Assembly (NCBI GenBank): GCA_003244145.1
Contig: QHBM01000019.1
Span: 1 to 64,000, forward strand
Source: Chthoniobacterales bacterium
Lineage (GTDB): Bacteria > Verrucomicrobiota > Verrucomicrobiia > Chthoniobacterales > UBA10450
Direction: 5' to 3'
Length of the DNA stretch: 64,000 nt
In this document: positions 39,728 through 47,731 of the stretch, piece by piece
Layout of the letters: each line of letters opens with the position of its first letter
How positions within the stretch are numbered: the first letter of the stretch is position 1
Notes under the pieces: model-generated
Databases searched by the model: none
Seen by the model: the letters and a program-made list of their open reading frames with translations, nothing else
Told to the model about the DNA's origin: nothing
Made by a program: the position numbers and the translations under genes

Positions 39728-40561
39728 CTATCGAGCAGGAGTGGGGGAAGGCGTAGGCAAACGACCGGGAGCACGGGAACGAACGGGCGCGGGAGAACGA
39801 ACAGGCGCCGGGGAATGAGAACGAACAGGAACGGGAGCGGGAGACCGGATCGGGGCAGGAACAGTAGAGCGAACGGGAGCGAGACGAACCGGAGCAGGCG
39901 CAGTAGATCGAACGAGAATAGGCGCAGGAGGAATCGCGGCAGGCGCGGGAACCAGAGGGGGAACTGTAGCGGAGTGCATCACGGCTTCCTCCTTTACGAC
40001 AACGGGAGTGCCAACTGGCGCTTCGTTGAAAAAGGTTTCCGCCATTCCCTGGGGCACACGGATGCAACCGTGGGACGCCGCGTAGGGCGGGACGTAACCC
40101 TGATGCATCGCGTAGCCGCCGCGGAAAAACATCGCGTACGGCATCCGTGCGCCGTCGTAATGCGAGCCCGGCGGTTTGCGGTCCTTGCGCTGGTCGATAT
40201 TCGATTTCACGACGTTGCCGAAATCGTCCACGTAGTCGCCGAAAACAGTGGAGACATGAGTAGCGTCCTTCGACAACACTGTGTAGTGGCCGGGTGGCGT
40301 CCCGAAGCCGGCTTTGCCGGTCGAAACGTTGGCTTCGCCGACGAGATGTTTGCCCTTGTAGAAATAGGCGTGCTGTTCCGAAATGCTGACGACGATTTTA
40401 GGCGAACCGGGAACGCCGTCGCCATTCCAATAACCAGGCACCGGAGTGGGAGCGGGCACCACCGTCGTGGGCTTGGCCGGCGTTTCCATCTCCGCGCAAC
40501 TGGCGAACATCGCGACCACGGCGAGAGCGAGCGCGCTTCGAAACAGGGAAAAGCTGGTCAT
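39728..40561 (-). CDS. L,D-transpeptidase lipoprotein with Pro/Ala/Arg-rich tail
   Basis: About 277 residues. A signal peptide with a lipobox-like end ('ALAVVAMFASC') suggests a lipid-anchored envelope protein. The YkuD domain (about residues 55-190) has the active-site motif 'YAASHGCIRVP' and the conserved 'YAMHQG'. It would form 3-3 cross-links in peptidoglycan or attach proteins to it. The last 75 residues repeat (V/I)RSPAPVP-like blocks, basic and proline-rich, probably spanning or binding the wall. ATG 40561 is taken; upstream in-frame codons add residues before the hydrophobic core. It is divergent from the small lipoprotein gene. Confidence 0.88.
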   Translation of the reverse strand: MTSFSLFRSALALAVVAMFASCAEMETPAKPTTVVPAPTPVPGYWNGDGVPGSPKIVVSISEQHAYFYKGKHLVGEANVSTGKAGFGTPPGHYTVLSKDATHVSTVFGDYVDDFGNVVKSNIDQRKDRKPPGSHYDGARMPYAMFFRGGYAMHQGYVPPYAASHGCIRVPQGMAETFFNEAPVGTPVVVKEEAVMHSATVPPLVPAPAAIPPAPILVRSTAPAPVRLAPVRSTVPAPIRSPAPVPVRSHSPAPVRSPAPVRSRAPGRLPTPSPTPAR

Positions 40562-40734
40562 GAAGATGCGCACAGTAATACCTCCCGTTGCCTCTTCAAT
40601 ACGAAACATTCAGGTGGCATTTGCAGGGATCCTTCGGCCGGTCCTTCTGGAAAATGCAGAGATCGCATTCGGTTATTCTTGCCCAGCGACGTAGTTCCTG
40701 ATTCGCTCACCGGCGGAGGAACCCATTGTCCATT

Positions 40735-40998
40735 ATGCATCACCGCACAATTGCCATCTTAGCCATTTTGTTTTTCGCCTTTGGCGAGGGAGGCTGCGCG
40801 TCCAAATCGAACAAAGATTACGAGGAAGTGCTGATGCCTTTGCAAACCGGCAGCGTTCTGCACCGCCGAGTGTTGGTGCCCGCCGGGCCGAAAAAGAAGC
40901 CGAAGCAAACGAAGAAACACTCCAAACCGGAAACGGAACCCGCGGAAAAAACTCCAGCCGAGGAAGAGAATACACCACCGCCCGAGCGCTTTCGCTAA
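40735..40998 (+). CDS. Small lipoprotein with charged tail, unknown function
   Basis: An 87-residue protein. The N-terminal hydrophobic segment ends in 'FGEGGCASKS', a fair lipobox, so it is probably a lipoprotein. The rest is short and disordered, with a Lys-rich block 'GPKKKPKQTKKHSKPETEP' and an acidic, proline-rich end. ATG 40735 is preferred over the in-frame TTG at 40726. It is divergent from the L,D-transpeptidase gene and upstream of the amidase gene, so a cell-wall role is likely by association only. Not recognised. Confidence 0.68.
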   Translation: MHHRTIAILAILFFAFGEGGCASKSNKDYEEVLMPLQTGSVLHRRVLVPAGPKKKPKQTKKHSKPETEPAEKTPAEEENTPPPERFR

Positions 40999-41138
40999 GC
41001 CGGGCTCCAGACTGTTGGGGGCCGGGGAGCGGAAGTGAGATTCGCGCGAATTTTCTTGCTCGGTTCCCGCAGAAATCTCAACAATCTGCTTTCAACGATC
41101 TAAAAGCGGTCCGCGAATTCGAACCCCAACCTCCTCCC

Positions 41139-41744
41139 ATGACTATTACCGACCATTTTCTCGATGATGTGAACCAGGACCTGTTGCCCGCCACGAGGCC
41201 GATGGATGTTCGACGCGCTCTAGTGATTCACTTCACCGGTGGGGCAACCGGGGCCAGCAGCATCGAATCAATGCGAGATAATCATTTGTCGGCGCATGTG
41301 ATGATCGAGCGTGACGGAACCGTGACGCAATGCGTCGCGTTCAATCGCGTAGCCAGCCACGCCGGGGTCAGCCGTTGGCGCGATCCCAACACCGGGAACC
41401 TCTTCGACGGGTTAAATGCGTGCAGCATCGGAATCGAGATCGCGAATGCCGGCAACGACGAAGGGGCCTTGAAGTGGGCGCGCCGGCAGCCGGGCTTTGC
41501 CTCGATCAGGGCTCGACATCGTAAGGGCGGTCCGGAGCAGGAATGGGAAAGTTATCCGGAGGCGCAGCGAGCGGGGGTGTTCGAGATCGCGCAGGTCCTG
41601 GTCGAGACCTACCATTTGGATGACATCACTGGACACGATTGCATCGCGCCCGAGCGGAAGGACGATCCCGGTCCGGCGTTTCCGATGCTCGAGCTGCGTG
41701 AAGCCTGTGGCTTTTCCGGTTTGCCGGTGGTGCATAATCGTTAG
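41139..41744 (+). CDS. N-acetylmuramoyl-L-alanine amidase (Amidase_2, AmpD-like)
   Basis: A 201-residue zinc amidase cleaving between muramic acid and the stem peptide. 'RRALVIHFTGG' holds the first zinc His (about residue 31), 'AHVMIERDGTVTQCV' the following strand, 'SHAGVSRWR' the conserved His-Ala, and 'ITGHDCIAPERKDDPGPAF' the second His and the Asp region. There is no signal peptide, so it is either cytoplasmic (anhydromuropeptide recycling like AmpD) or exported by an unknown route. It precedes the tRNA-Ser gene, convergent with it. Confidence 0.9.
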   Translation: MTITDHFLDDVNQDLLPATRPMDVRRALVIHFTGGATGASSIESMRDNHLSAHVMIERDGTVTQCVAFNRVASHAGVSRWRDPNTGNLFDGLNACSIGIEIANAGNDEGALKWARRQPGFASIRARHRKGGPEQEWESYPEAQRAGVFEIAQVLVETYHLDDITGHDCIAPERKDDPGPAFPMLELREACGFSGLPVVHNR

Positions 41745-41768
41745 CCGGCGCTGAGGGATTGGGATCTC

Positions 41769-41855
41769 GGTGAGGGAGGGATTCGAACCCTCGGTACCCT
41801 TTTGGAGTACGGCGCTTTAGCAAAGCGCTGCTTTCGACCACTCAGCCACCTCACC
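41769..41855 (-). tRNA. tRNA-Ser (anticodon GCU)
   Basis: An 87-base class II tRNA. The acceptor stem pairs GGTGAGG with CCTCACC. The anticodon loop CTTTGCTAAAG carries GCT, reading AGC/AGU. The long variable arm (GTACTCC-AAAA-GGGTAC region) is typical of Ser. The T-arm reads GGGTTCGAATCCC. The 3' CCA is not encoded. It converges on the amidase gene and is divergent from moeA. Confidence 0.97.
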
Positions 41856-41940
41856 AACAGATTGCGAGAATATGGGGTTGGCGGATACTCGTCAACCTGC
41901 CACGCCCAACGAGCGCCGCCGGAAAAAAAGGAAACCGATC

Positions 41941-43122
41941 GTGATTACCGAAGAGAAAGCTCTCGCGCATATTCTCGAAAGCGTGGCGCCCTTGCCTTCA
42001 CGTTCGGTGCCATTAGCTCAAGCGCGCGAGCAGTTCGCCGCGAGGGATGTTTTCGCGCGGCTCGCGCTTCCGGTTTTCGACAACTCCGCCATGGATGGTT
42101 ATGCCGTCGTGGCAAAAGCTTGCGCGGCCGGAAAAAGCCAGCGCGTCATCGGCGAACAACCCGCGGGAGCCGACCGAAAGCTGCGAATCGCGCCGGGCGA
42201 AGCGGTCCGAATCTTCACAGGGGCACCGATGCCGGCCGGTGCCGACGCAGTCGTGATGCAAGAGGAGGTGCGATGCGAAGGCCCGGAAATTTTCGTCGAA
42301 ACGAAAGTTGAGCCGGGAGATTTCATTCGGCGGCGCGGTTCGGATTTGAGCGAGGGTCAGAGAATTCTTGCGAGCGGTGAGCGAATTCGGCCGCAAACGC
42401 TGGCGCTTCTGGCCGCGCAAGGATTTGCGGAAGTGGAAGTGGGAGGCGCGGTCCGCGCCGCGATCATTGTTACGGGCGACGAATTGATTCCGCCGGGCGG
42501 AGCGCTCGAGACAGGTCAAATCTTCGAGAGCAATTCGATTCTCGCGCGGGCCCTCTTCGAAAAATGCGGAGTTTCGGTTGCCCAGGTTGAGCATTGTGCG
42601 GATGAGGCGAGTTCGATTGAGGCGGCGCTGCGACGAAGTTTCGCGTGCGACGTTCTCGTCGTCATCGGCGGCGTCTCGGTCGGGGCACGTGATCTGGTGA
42701 AATCTGCCTTGAATTCGGTGGGCGCGCAGACAGACCTCTGGCGTGTCTCGGTGAAACCGGGCAAACCGTTCCTGTTCGGGCGCGCCGGCGCCTGTGCGAT
42801 TTTTGGATTACCGGGAAATCCAGTCTCGGCCTTTGTCACGTTTCTGCTTTTCGTGCGGCCGGCAGTTCTGCAACTGATGGGCGCGCATCGGGATGAACTT
42901 TCGCTGCCGAGGATCGACGCGACGCTGACGGAAGAAGTGCGAAATAAAGGCGACCGCCCCCATTACGTCCGCGGCCGCGTGCTCCACGGGAAATTCACCG
43001 TAGTCGGGCGCCAGGAGTCTCACGCGCTTTATGGTTTGAGCCGCGCGAATGCTCTTTTGCGTGTGCCGCCGGGAGAAGTTTTTCGACGCGAAACCGTGGT
43101 GCCCGTCCTGTCGCTCGATTGA
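41941..43122 (+). CDS. moeA: Molybdopterin molybdenumtransferase
   Basis: A 393-residue enzyme that inserts molybdate into adenylated molybdopterin. 'FDNSAMDGYAV' near residue 47, 'VRIFTGAPMPAGADAVVMQE' near 93, 'VTGDELI', 'GGVSVGARDLVKSAL' and 'FGLPGNPVSAFVTF' are all family motifs. The start is GTG 41941 because AAGGA lies 8 bases before it and the product begins like other MoeA proteins ('ITEEKALAHIL'); ATG 41872 would add 23 basic residues close to the tRNA. No other molybdenum-cofactor gene is nearby, so molybdoenzymes are encoded elsewhere. The next gene, marR-like, follows after about 60 bases. Confidence 0.93.
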   Translation: MITEEKALAHILESVAPLPSRSVPLAQAREQFAARDVFARLALPVFDNSAMDGYAVVAKACAAGKSQRVIGEQPAGADRKLRIAPGEAVRIFTGAPMPAGADAVVMQEEVRCEGPEIFVETKVEPGDFIRRRGSDLSEGQRILASGERIRPQTLALLAAQGFAEVEVGGAVRAAIIVTGDELIPPGGALETGQIFESNSILARALFEKCGVSVAQVEHCADEASSIEAALRRSFACDVLVVIGGVSVGARDLVKSALNSVGAQTDLWRVSVKPGKPFLFGRAGACAIFGLPGNPVSAFVTFLLFVRPAVLQLMGAHRDELSLPRIDATLTEEVRNKGDRPHYVRGRVLHGKFTVVGRQESHALYGLSRANALLRVPPGEVFRRETVVPVLSLD

Positions 43123-43145
43123 TCGCGCTTTCTCGCGGCGCGCGT

Positions 43146-43173
43146 TTGACACACCCCGCGAGCATTTTAGCTT
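43146..43173 (+). promoter_or_regulatory. Sigma-70-like promoter before the MarR gene
   Basis: TTGACA at 43146-43151 and TAGCTT at 43168-43173 are 16 bases apart, shortly after the moeA stop. Transcription would begin close to the proposed TTG start at 43181, giving a leaderless or very short-leader mRNA. This makes the MarR gene a separate unit from moeA. Confidence 0.45.
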
Positions 43174-43180
43174 ATGCGGT

Positions 43181-43729
43181 TTGAAAACCGCCGCCGCCAC
43201 CCAAATCTCCTCGAACGGGACCGCCCAGTTCCGCGCTGATGCCGAACGGCTTTCTCACATCATCCTGGAGATGCAACGTTGTTTCGTGCTGCATCTTTGC
43301 AAGGAGCTGGCGCCGGGCAACGTCTCGTTCCCGCAATTTTTTCTTCTAGCGGCGCTCGATCACAAGGAAGTCCTGACCATGTCGGAGATCGCGCGCAAGA
43401 TGGGCCACACCACCGCGGCGGCGAGCGGACTGGTGGCGCGATTGGAAAATCTCAATTACGTCGTGCGGTCGAGCGCGCGTGAAGATCGGCGCAAGGTCAT
43501 GGTTTGTATCACGGAAAAAGGCACGGCGCTGGTTCGGCGCATTCGCGAAGAAATGGTCGGCAACCTGATGAAGGTGATGGCCCACCTCACTCCCGCGGAG
43601 CAAAAGGCGTGGCTCCAGATCTACACGAAAATCCACGACTACTGCCAGACGAACGACGATCCGCCGTTGCGCAGCAAATCTCGGCGCGACCTGCTCACCT
43701 CGCGGCGTTTCGAAAATGGAACGCGCTGA
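43181..43729 (+). CDS. MarR-family transcriptional regulator
   Basis: About 182 residues. The winged-helix domain spans about 55-140: 'NVSFPQFFLLAALDHKEVLT', the recognition helix region 'MSEIARKMGHTTAAASGLVA' and the wing 'VVRSSAREDRRKVMVCITEK' with the conserved DxR motif. It is predicted to be dimeric and to release DNA on binding a small phenolic compound. The true start is uncertain; TTG 43181 is the first codon beyond the moeA gene that gives a sensible protein, and ATG 43271 is an alternative that would cut into the first helix. It precedes a TolC-like gene, a usual MarR target. Confidence 0.86.
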   Translation: MKTAAATQISSNGTAQFRADAERLSHIILEMQRCFVLHLCKELAPGNVSFPQFFLLAALDHKEVLTMSEIARKMGHTTAAASGLVARLENLNYVVRSSAREDRRKVMVCITEKGTALVRRIREEMVGNLMKVMAHLTPAEQKAWLQIYTKIHDYCQTNDDPPLRSKSRRDLLTSRRFENGTR

Positions 43730-43920
43730 TCCCGAACGCGGGAAGGATCGGGCGCGCGAACAATTAACCCAAATATTTTAAGCAGCTATTCGACAGCAGT
43801 TTAAGTTATGGATCGAGGATGCGGCACGGGCCTTGCATAGCACTCAGCGCTAAAGCTTCTCGATCTTCGCTCCCTGGTCGATCATCATCTGTTTTACAGC
43901 CACTCTGCGTCCTTCTTTCC

Positions 43921-45519
43921 ATGCGAAAAGTTTCTTCTTACGTCCTGATTGTTGCCGCGATCCTCGCGTTCTTACCGCCGCCTCATTTTGTTTTCGCGGG
44001 AACTGATACCAACGTCGAACTCTATGGGGCCATTCCGCGTTTTACCCTCAACCAGGCGATTCTGACCGCGCTTCAAAGAAACACGGACATTCTGAGAGCG
44101 CGGCAGGAGATCGAGCGAACCAAAGGCCTTTATATTCAGATGCGGGCCGAGGCGTTGCCGCAGATTGCGATGACCGGAACATTTCAGGACATCGATCCGC
44201 ACTTGCAAGTGAATCACGGGGCACCGAGCGAAGCGGGCGGGACGCCGACACCCACGCCCACCGCAACCCCGATCGGCGGCACCGGTTCCAGCTTCAGTAA
44301 TTTTGGTACCGTCGAGCGCTCTTATAATGTTCGCATCCAGGCGACCCAGGTGATCTTCGCGGGAGGCCGGATCATCTCGCAAATTCGCGCGGCCGATTTC
44401 ACCCGCGACAGCAGCTATTACGCATTTCGGAATGCGATCGACCAGATCGTGTCCACGGTGCGCCAGCAGTTTTACCTGATTTTGCTGGACCGCGCGCTCG
44501 TCGGTGTGCAGCAGGAGTCGATCAAGCTTTTGAAAAGCCAGTTGCAGGACCAGCAGAATCGGTTTGATGCGGGAACCGTCCCGCGCTTTAACGTCCTCCA
44601 GGCGCAAGTGGCGCTTTCGAATCAATATCCGCTGCTTATCGGCGCGCAGAATAATTACCGCATCGCCCAACTGCAGCTCGCGAAAACGCTGGGGCTCGAT
44701 TTCAATCCAAATCGCGGTGACGCGGCGCCGCTGGAGGCGATCGGCGAATTGCAATATCAACCGCGGCACATGCTGCTGGCCAGGGCGATCGAGCTGGCCA
44801 AGGAACGGCGGCCATTCTTGAAACAACAGAAGGCAATCGTGTTGAGCAACGCCGAGCAGGTGCGCGTGGCCCGTTCCGGATATTTCCCGCAGATCAGCGC
44901 CTCGGGCGGAACCGAAGCGCGCAGTTCGGCCTTCAGCGATAATCCGCGCGATGTCAGCACCGGCTATATTTTTGGCGCGACAGGCAACTGGGCAATCTGG
45001 GATTGGGGCCTGACCTACGGACAGGTAAAACAGGCACGCGCCCTCCTGGAGGAATCGAAGATCACCCTCGATGACGCCGGCCGGCAGGTTGAACTCGAGG
45101 TGCAGCAACAGGATTCAAACTTGAAGCAAAGCGCCGAGCTCGTGAAAGCCACGGAACAAAGCGTGGGACAAGCCGAAGAAGCTCTGCGCCTGGCTAGCGC
45201 GCGGTTGAGTGCTGGCGCGGGGACGCAGCTGGAAGTTCTGGATTCCCGCGTTCAGGTCACTCAGGCGCAATCGAACCGGCTCCAAGCGCTCTACAATTAT
45301 AATGCCGCTCTTGCGGAATTCGATCGTGTCACTGCCACCGAGGTCATCTACTCGAACGAGCTCGACGAGGTCAACACGCGGAACAAGCTGAGAACTGATG
45401 CGCGTCCGACACCGGCGCCGAAGCCGAGTCCGCTGGAGTTGAACCACGCTGGCAACCGACAACCGGCTCAGGTCCAGACCCGGACGACAACGACACGCAC
45501 GACCCGCTCCGCTAAGTGA
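43921..45519 (+). CDS. TolC-family outer-membrane efflux protein
   Basis: A 532-residue protein with a signal peptide (about residues 1-26, 'LIVAAILAFLPPPHFVFAG'). Two OEP repeats form the barrel and the alpha-helical tunnel: 'FTLNQAILTALQRNTDILRA' with 'RQEIERTKGLYIQMRAEALP' in the first, and 'LARAIELAKERRPFLKQQKA' and 'LRLASARLSAGAGTQLEVLD' in the second. The C-terminal 45 residues are a Pro/Thr-rich tail. ATG 43921 is chosen for the signal peptide. The gene follows the MarR regulator by 191 bases. The usual HlyD-type adaptor and pump genes are absent; the next gene is pgeF. Confidence 0.93.
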   Translation: MRKVSSYVLIVAAILAFLPPPHFVFAGTDTNVELYGAIPRFTLNQAILTALQRNTDILRARQEIERTKGLYIQMRAEALPQIAMTGTFQDIDPHLQVNHGAPSEAGGTPTPTPTATPIGGTGSSFSNFGTVERSYNVRIQATQVIFAGGRIISQIRAADFTRDSSYYAFRNAIDQIVSTVRQQFYLILLDRALVGVQQESIKLLKSQLQDQQNRFDAGTVPRFNVLQAQVALSNQYPLLIGAQNNYRIAQLQLAKTLGLDFNPNRGDAAPLEAIGELQYQPRHMLLARAIELAKERRPFLKQQKAIVLSNAEQVRVARSGYFPQISASGGTEARSSAFSDNPRDVSTGYIFGATGNWAIWDWGLTYGQVKQARALLEESKITLDDAGRQVELEVQQQDSNLKQSAELVKATEQSVGQAEEALRLASARLSAGAGTQLEVLDSRVQVTQAQSNRLQALYNYNAALAEFDRVTATEVIYSNELDEVNTRNKLRTDARPTPAPKPSPLELNHAGNRQPAQVQTRTTTTRTTRSAK

Positions 45520-46181
45520 GCGCAGCTCAGCCTCCGGCTGAACAATTCGCGGCCCTAGGCGCTCTGGCCGGAGTCGTTCACGGTTTTACGACGCGCGTTT
45601 CCGACATCGACGTGGCGCATGACAAGGCGGAGGTCCTGGCGCGGCTCGATCATGTTCATCGGGAAGTGCGAAACGCCTATGGGGTCGGTGACCGACCGCT
45701 CATCACCGCGGAACAGATTCACGGAAACCGCATTGGCGTTTTGGATCGAGCGGGCGAACACAACGAATGTTTCGCCGGCTGTGACGGGCTGATCACGAAC
45801 CGGGCCGGTGTTTGCCTCGGCATTTACGTCGCTGATTGCTGCGCGGTTTATTTGGTCGATCCCGTTCGCCACGCGATCGGCCTGGTCCATTCCGGCAAGA
45901 AGGGCACCGAACTGGGCATCGCGAGGAACGCGATCCAATCGATGACGAAACAATTCGGATCGCGCGCCGAAGATTTGGTCGTGCAGCTCGGTCCATGCAT
46001 TCGGCCACCGCATTATGAAATCGATTTCGCGGCGGAGATTGTGCGGCAATGCCGGGACCTGGGCGTCATCGCCGTCAACGATTCCAACGTCTGCACCGCG
46101 TGCGATCTGACGCGCTATTATTCCTATCGCGCTGAAAAGGGCCGGACCGGACGGATGCTCGCGTTCCTGGCGCTCGCCTGA
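45516..46181 (+). CDS. pgeF: Polyphenol oxidase/laccase-domain family protein (YfiH/PgeF)
   Basis: A 221-residue protein of the DUF152/YfiH family, reported as purine nucleoside phosphorylase/adenosine deaminase-like (LACC1) and as a peptidoglycan-editing factor in E. coli. The metal and active-site motifs are 'HGFTTR', 'EQIHGNRI', 'GIYVADCCAVYL' (Cys about 107-108), 'GLVHSGKKGTELGIA' and 'QLGPCIRPPHYEID'. The classic 'H(A)GWRG' appears as 'HSGKKG', an unusual Trp-Arg to Lys-Lys change. The GTG start overlaps the TolC stop codon by four bases. Confidence 0.88.
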   Translation: MSAAQPPAEQFAALGALAGVVHGFTTRVSDIDVAHDKAEVLARLDHVHREVRNAYGVGDRPLITAEQIHGNRIGVLDRAGEHNECFAGCDGLITNRAGVCLGIYVADCCAVYLVDPVRHAIGLVHSGKKGTELGIARNAIQSMTKQFGSRAEDLVVQLGPCIRPPHYEIDFAAEIVRQCRDLGVIAVNDSNVCTACDLTRYYSYRAEKGRTGRMLAFLALA

Positions 46182-46967
46182 CTAGTCTTCCGCCGCGTCA
46201 CCGCCGTAGCCCACGATTCCGCGCTTTCCCGCGTTCGCGACGAAATCGAAAAACTCCCGGCCGACCGGACCGAATTCCATCTCGGCGGCTTTTTCCACCG
46301 CCTGCTTCGTATTGAGTCCGCTTCGATACAGCAGCTTGAACGCGCGCTTGATTTCATCGCGCTCCGCCGCGCTGAAATCGGCCCGGCGCAAACCCACGAT
46401 GTTCATGCCGTAAACCTGGTTCTTCGCCGCGCCGAGAAAAGGCGGCAGATTTTTGGTGAACCGGCCCTCCGCCATAACCAGGCGCCCCATTCGGATCCCT
46501 TGATGGAAACGCGACCCGCCTCCGATGAAGGCACGATCGTCGATTCGAACATACCCGCCGAGCAGGCAATCATTCGCGATCACCACGCGGTTTCCGAGCG
46601 TGCAATTGTGGCCGAGGTGCGTGCCGACCATGAGGAAATTGCCATCGCCTAAAATCGTCGCGCTGCCTTCGGTGCTGCCACGATGAATGGTGCAGTATTC
46701 GCGGATGACATTGCCCTCGCCGATCTCAACCGCGCTTTTCGTTTGTGAATCGAAAGTCAAATCCTGCGGCGCAGCTCCGATGATCGCACCGTGGCCAATA
46801 AAATTTCCCGCGCCCATCTTCACTGATTCCTCGATCACGACATGCGCCTGGATCACGCACTTCTCTGCGATCACCGCGCCGGAGCTGAGGACCGAGTAGG
46901 GACCAATTTCCACGTCCGCGCCGATCTGCGCGCCCTCCTCGATAATGGCGGTTTTATGAATTTTCAT
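46182..46967 (-). CDS. lpxA: Acyl-[ACP]-UDP-N-acetylglucosamine O-acyltransferase
   Basis: A 261-residue cytosolic trimer that starts lipid A synthesis by adding a hydroxyacyl chain to UDP-GlcNAc. The left-handed beta-helix hexapeptides are clear in 'IGADVEIGPYSVLSSGAVIA'. The catalytic His lies in 'GTHLGHNCTLGNRVVIAND' (about 125). 'FHQGIRMGRLVMAEGRF' and the helical C-terminus complete it. It overlaps radC by four bases (ATGA) at the end of the mixed operon. The rest of the lpx genes are elsewhere. It shows that the organism makes lipopolysaccharide. Confidence 0.96.
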   Translation of the reverse strand: MKIHKTAIIEEGAQIGADVEIGPYSVLSSGAVIAEKCVIQAHVVIEESVKMGAGNFIGHGAIIGAAPQDLTFDSQTKSAVEIGEGNVIREYCTIHRGSTEGSATILGDGNFLMVGTHLGHNCTLGNRVVIANDCLLGGYVRIDDRAFIGGGSRFHQGIRMGRLVMAEGRFTKNLPPFLGAAKNQVYGMNIVGLRRADFSAAERDEIKRAFKLLYRSGLNTKQAVEKAAEMEFGPVGREFFDFVANAGKRGIVGYGGDAAED

Positions 46968-47689
46968 AGGACGCCCGCCTCCTTAAAGCTGAAGTAGGGC
47001 AATCGCCCCTCGGCCGGCGCGCCGATAATAATGTGATCCAGCAACTTGATCTGCAACAGCTCGGCGGCTTCTACCAAACGTCTCGTTAGGCTGTGATCGG
47101 ATTGGCTGGGGGAGGGGTCGCCGGAGGGATGGTTGTGCACCACGATCACGGCGTAGGCGGAGGAAATCACGGCCGGCCGGAAGACGTCGCGCGGATGCGC
47201 GATGCTTTCGTTTACGCTCCCGAGTGAAACTTCCTCCATGCGCAGCAAATGATAGCGGGTGTCGAGCAGGATGACGCGTAAAGATTCCTTGTGGAGCGCG
47301 CGCATTTCCGCGGCGACCAGATCGTGCACGAGTTCGGGCGAATCGAGTTTCTGCCGCGACAAGCGCTCGTTCGCGAGACGCTGACCGAGACCGAAGGCGG
47401 CGACGAGTTGAATTGCTTTCGCTTCGCCGATGCCACGAATCGACTCGATTTCTTTCACGGTGCATCGGCTCAAGCCCGAGAGAGAACCATATCGTTCCAG
47501 CAATTGGCGAGCGACATCGATTGCGTTGGCGCCGGGCAAACCCGTTCGCAACAGGATGGCGATCAATTCCGGATCGGTCAGAGCAGCCGCGCCGCGGGCC
47601 AAAAGTTTTTCGCGCGGCCGCTCATCCTGCGGCATTTCGCGGATTTTTATTGGGGGAGCGGCGTGCGTGCCGCGATTGCTGGCTTTCAT
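46964..47689 (-). CDS. radC: RadC/YicR family JAB-domain protein
   Basis: A 241-residue protein with an N-terminal helix-hairpin-helix region ('LSRCTVKEIESIRGIGEAKA') and a C-terminal JAB/MPN+ metal domain with 'VVHNHPSGDPSPSQSD' (about 170-190) and an upstream Glu. Despite the name, its cellular role is not settled. ATG 47689 is preferred; an in-frame ATG at 47725 begins within the repeat element upstream. Residues 5-12 ('NRGTHAAPP') are encoded by a REP-like hairpin, so the N-terminus has been shaped by an inserted repeat. Coupled to lpxA by overlap. Confidence 0.92.
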   Translation of the reverse strand: MKASNRGTHAAPPIKIREMPQDERPREKLLARGAAALTDPELIAILLRTGLPGANAIDVARQLLERYGSLSGLSRCTVKEIESIRGIGEAKAIQLVAAFGLGQRLANERLSRQKLDSPELVHDLVAAEMRALHKESLRVILLDTRYHLLRMEEVSLGSVNESIAHPRDVFRPAVISSAYAVIVVHNHPSGDPSPSQSDHSLTRRLVEAAELLQIKLLDHIIIGAPAEGRLPYFSFKEAGVL

Positions 47690-47721
47690 CGGCGCCAAGT
47701 CGCGACGCAGAGGTCGCTCCC
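47652..47721. repeat. REP-like pair of hairpins over the 5' end of radC
   Basis: GCGGC-GTGCGT-GCCGC (47658-47673) and GCGAC-GCAGAG-GTCGC (47702-47717) are two hairpins of similar design in opposite orientation, each with a GGGAGCG-like flank. The first is within the radC reading frame, the second in its leader, so the ribosome site lies between them. Confidence 0.65.
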
Positions 47722-47731
47722 ACATTCCAGA

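Noticed and set aside
39728-39970. Repetitive stretch resembling a minisatellite or CRISPR remnant
   Set aside because: It codes in frame for the Pro/Ala/Arg tail of the L,D-transpeptidase; no spacer pattern.
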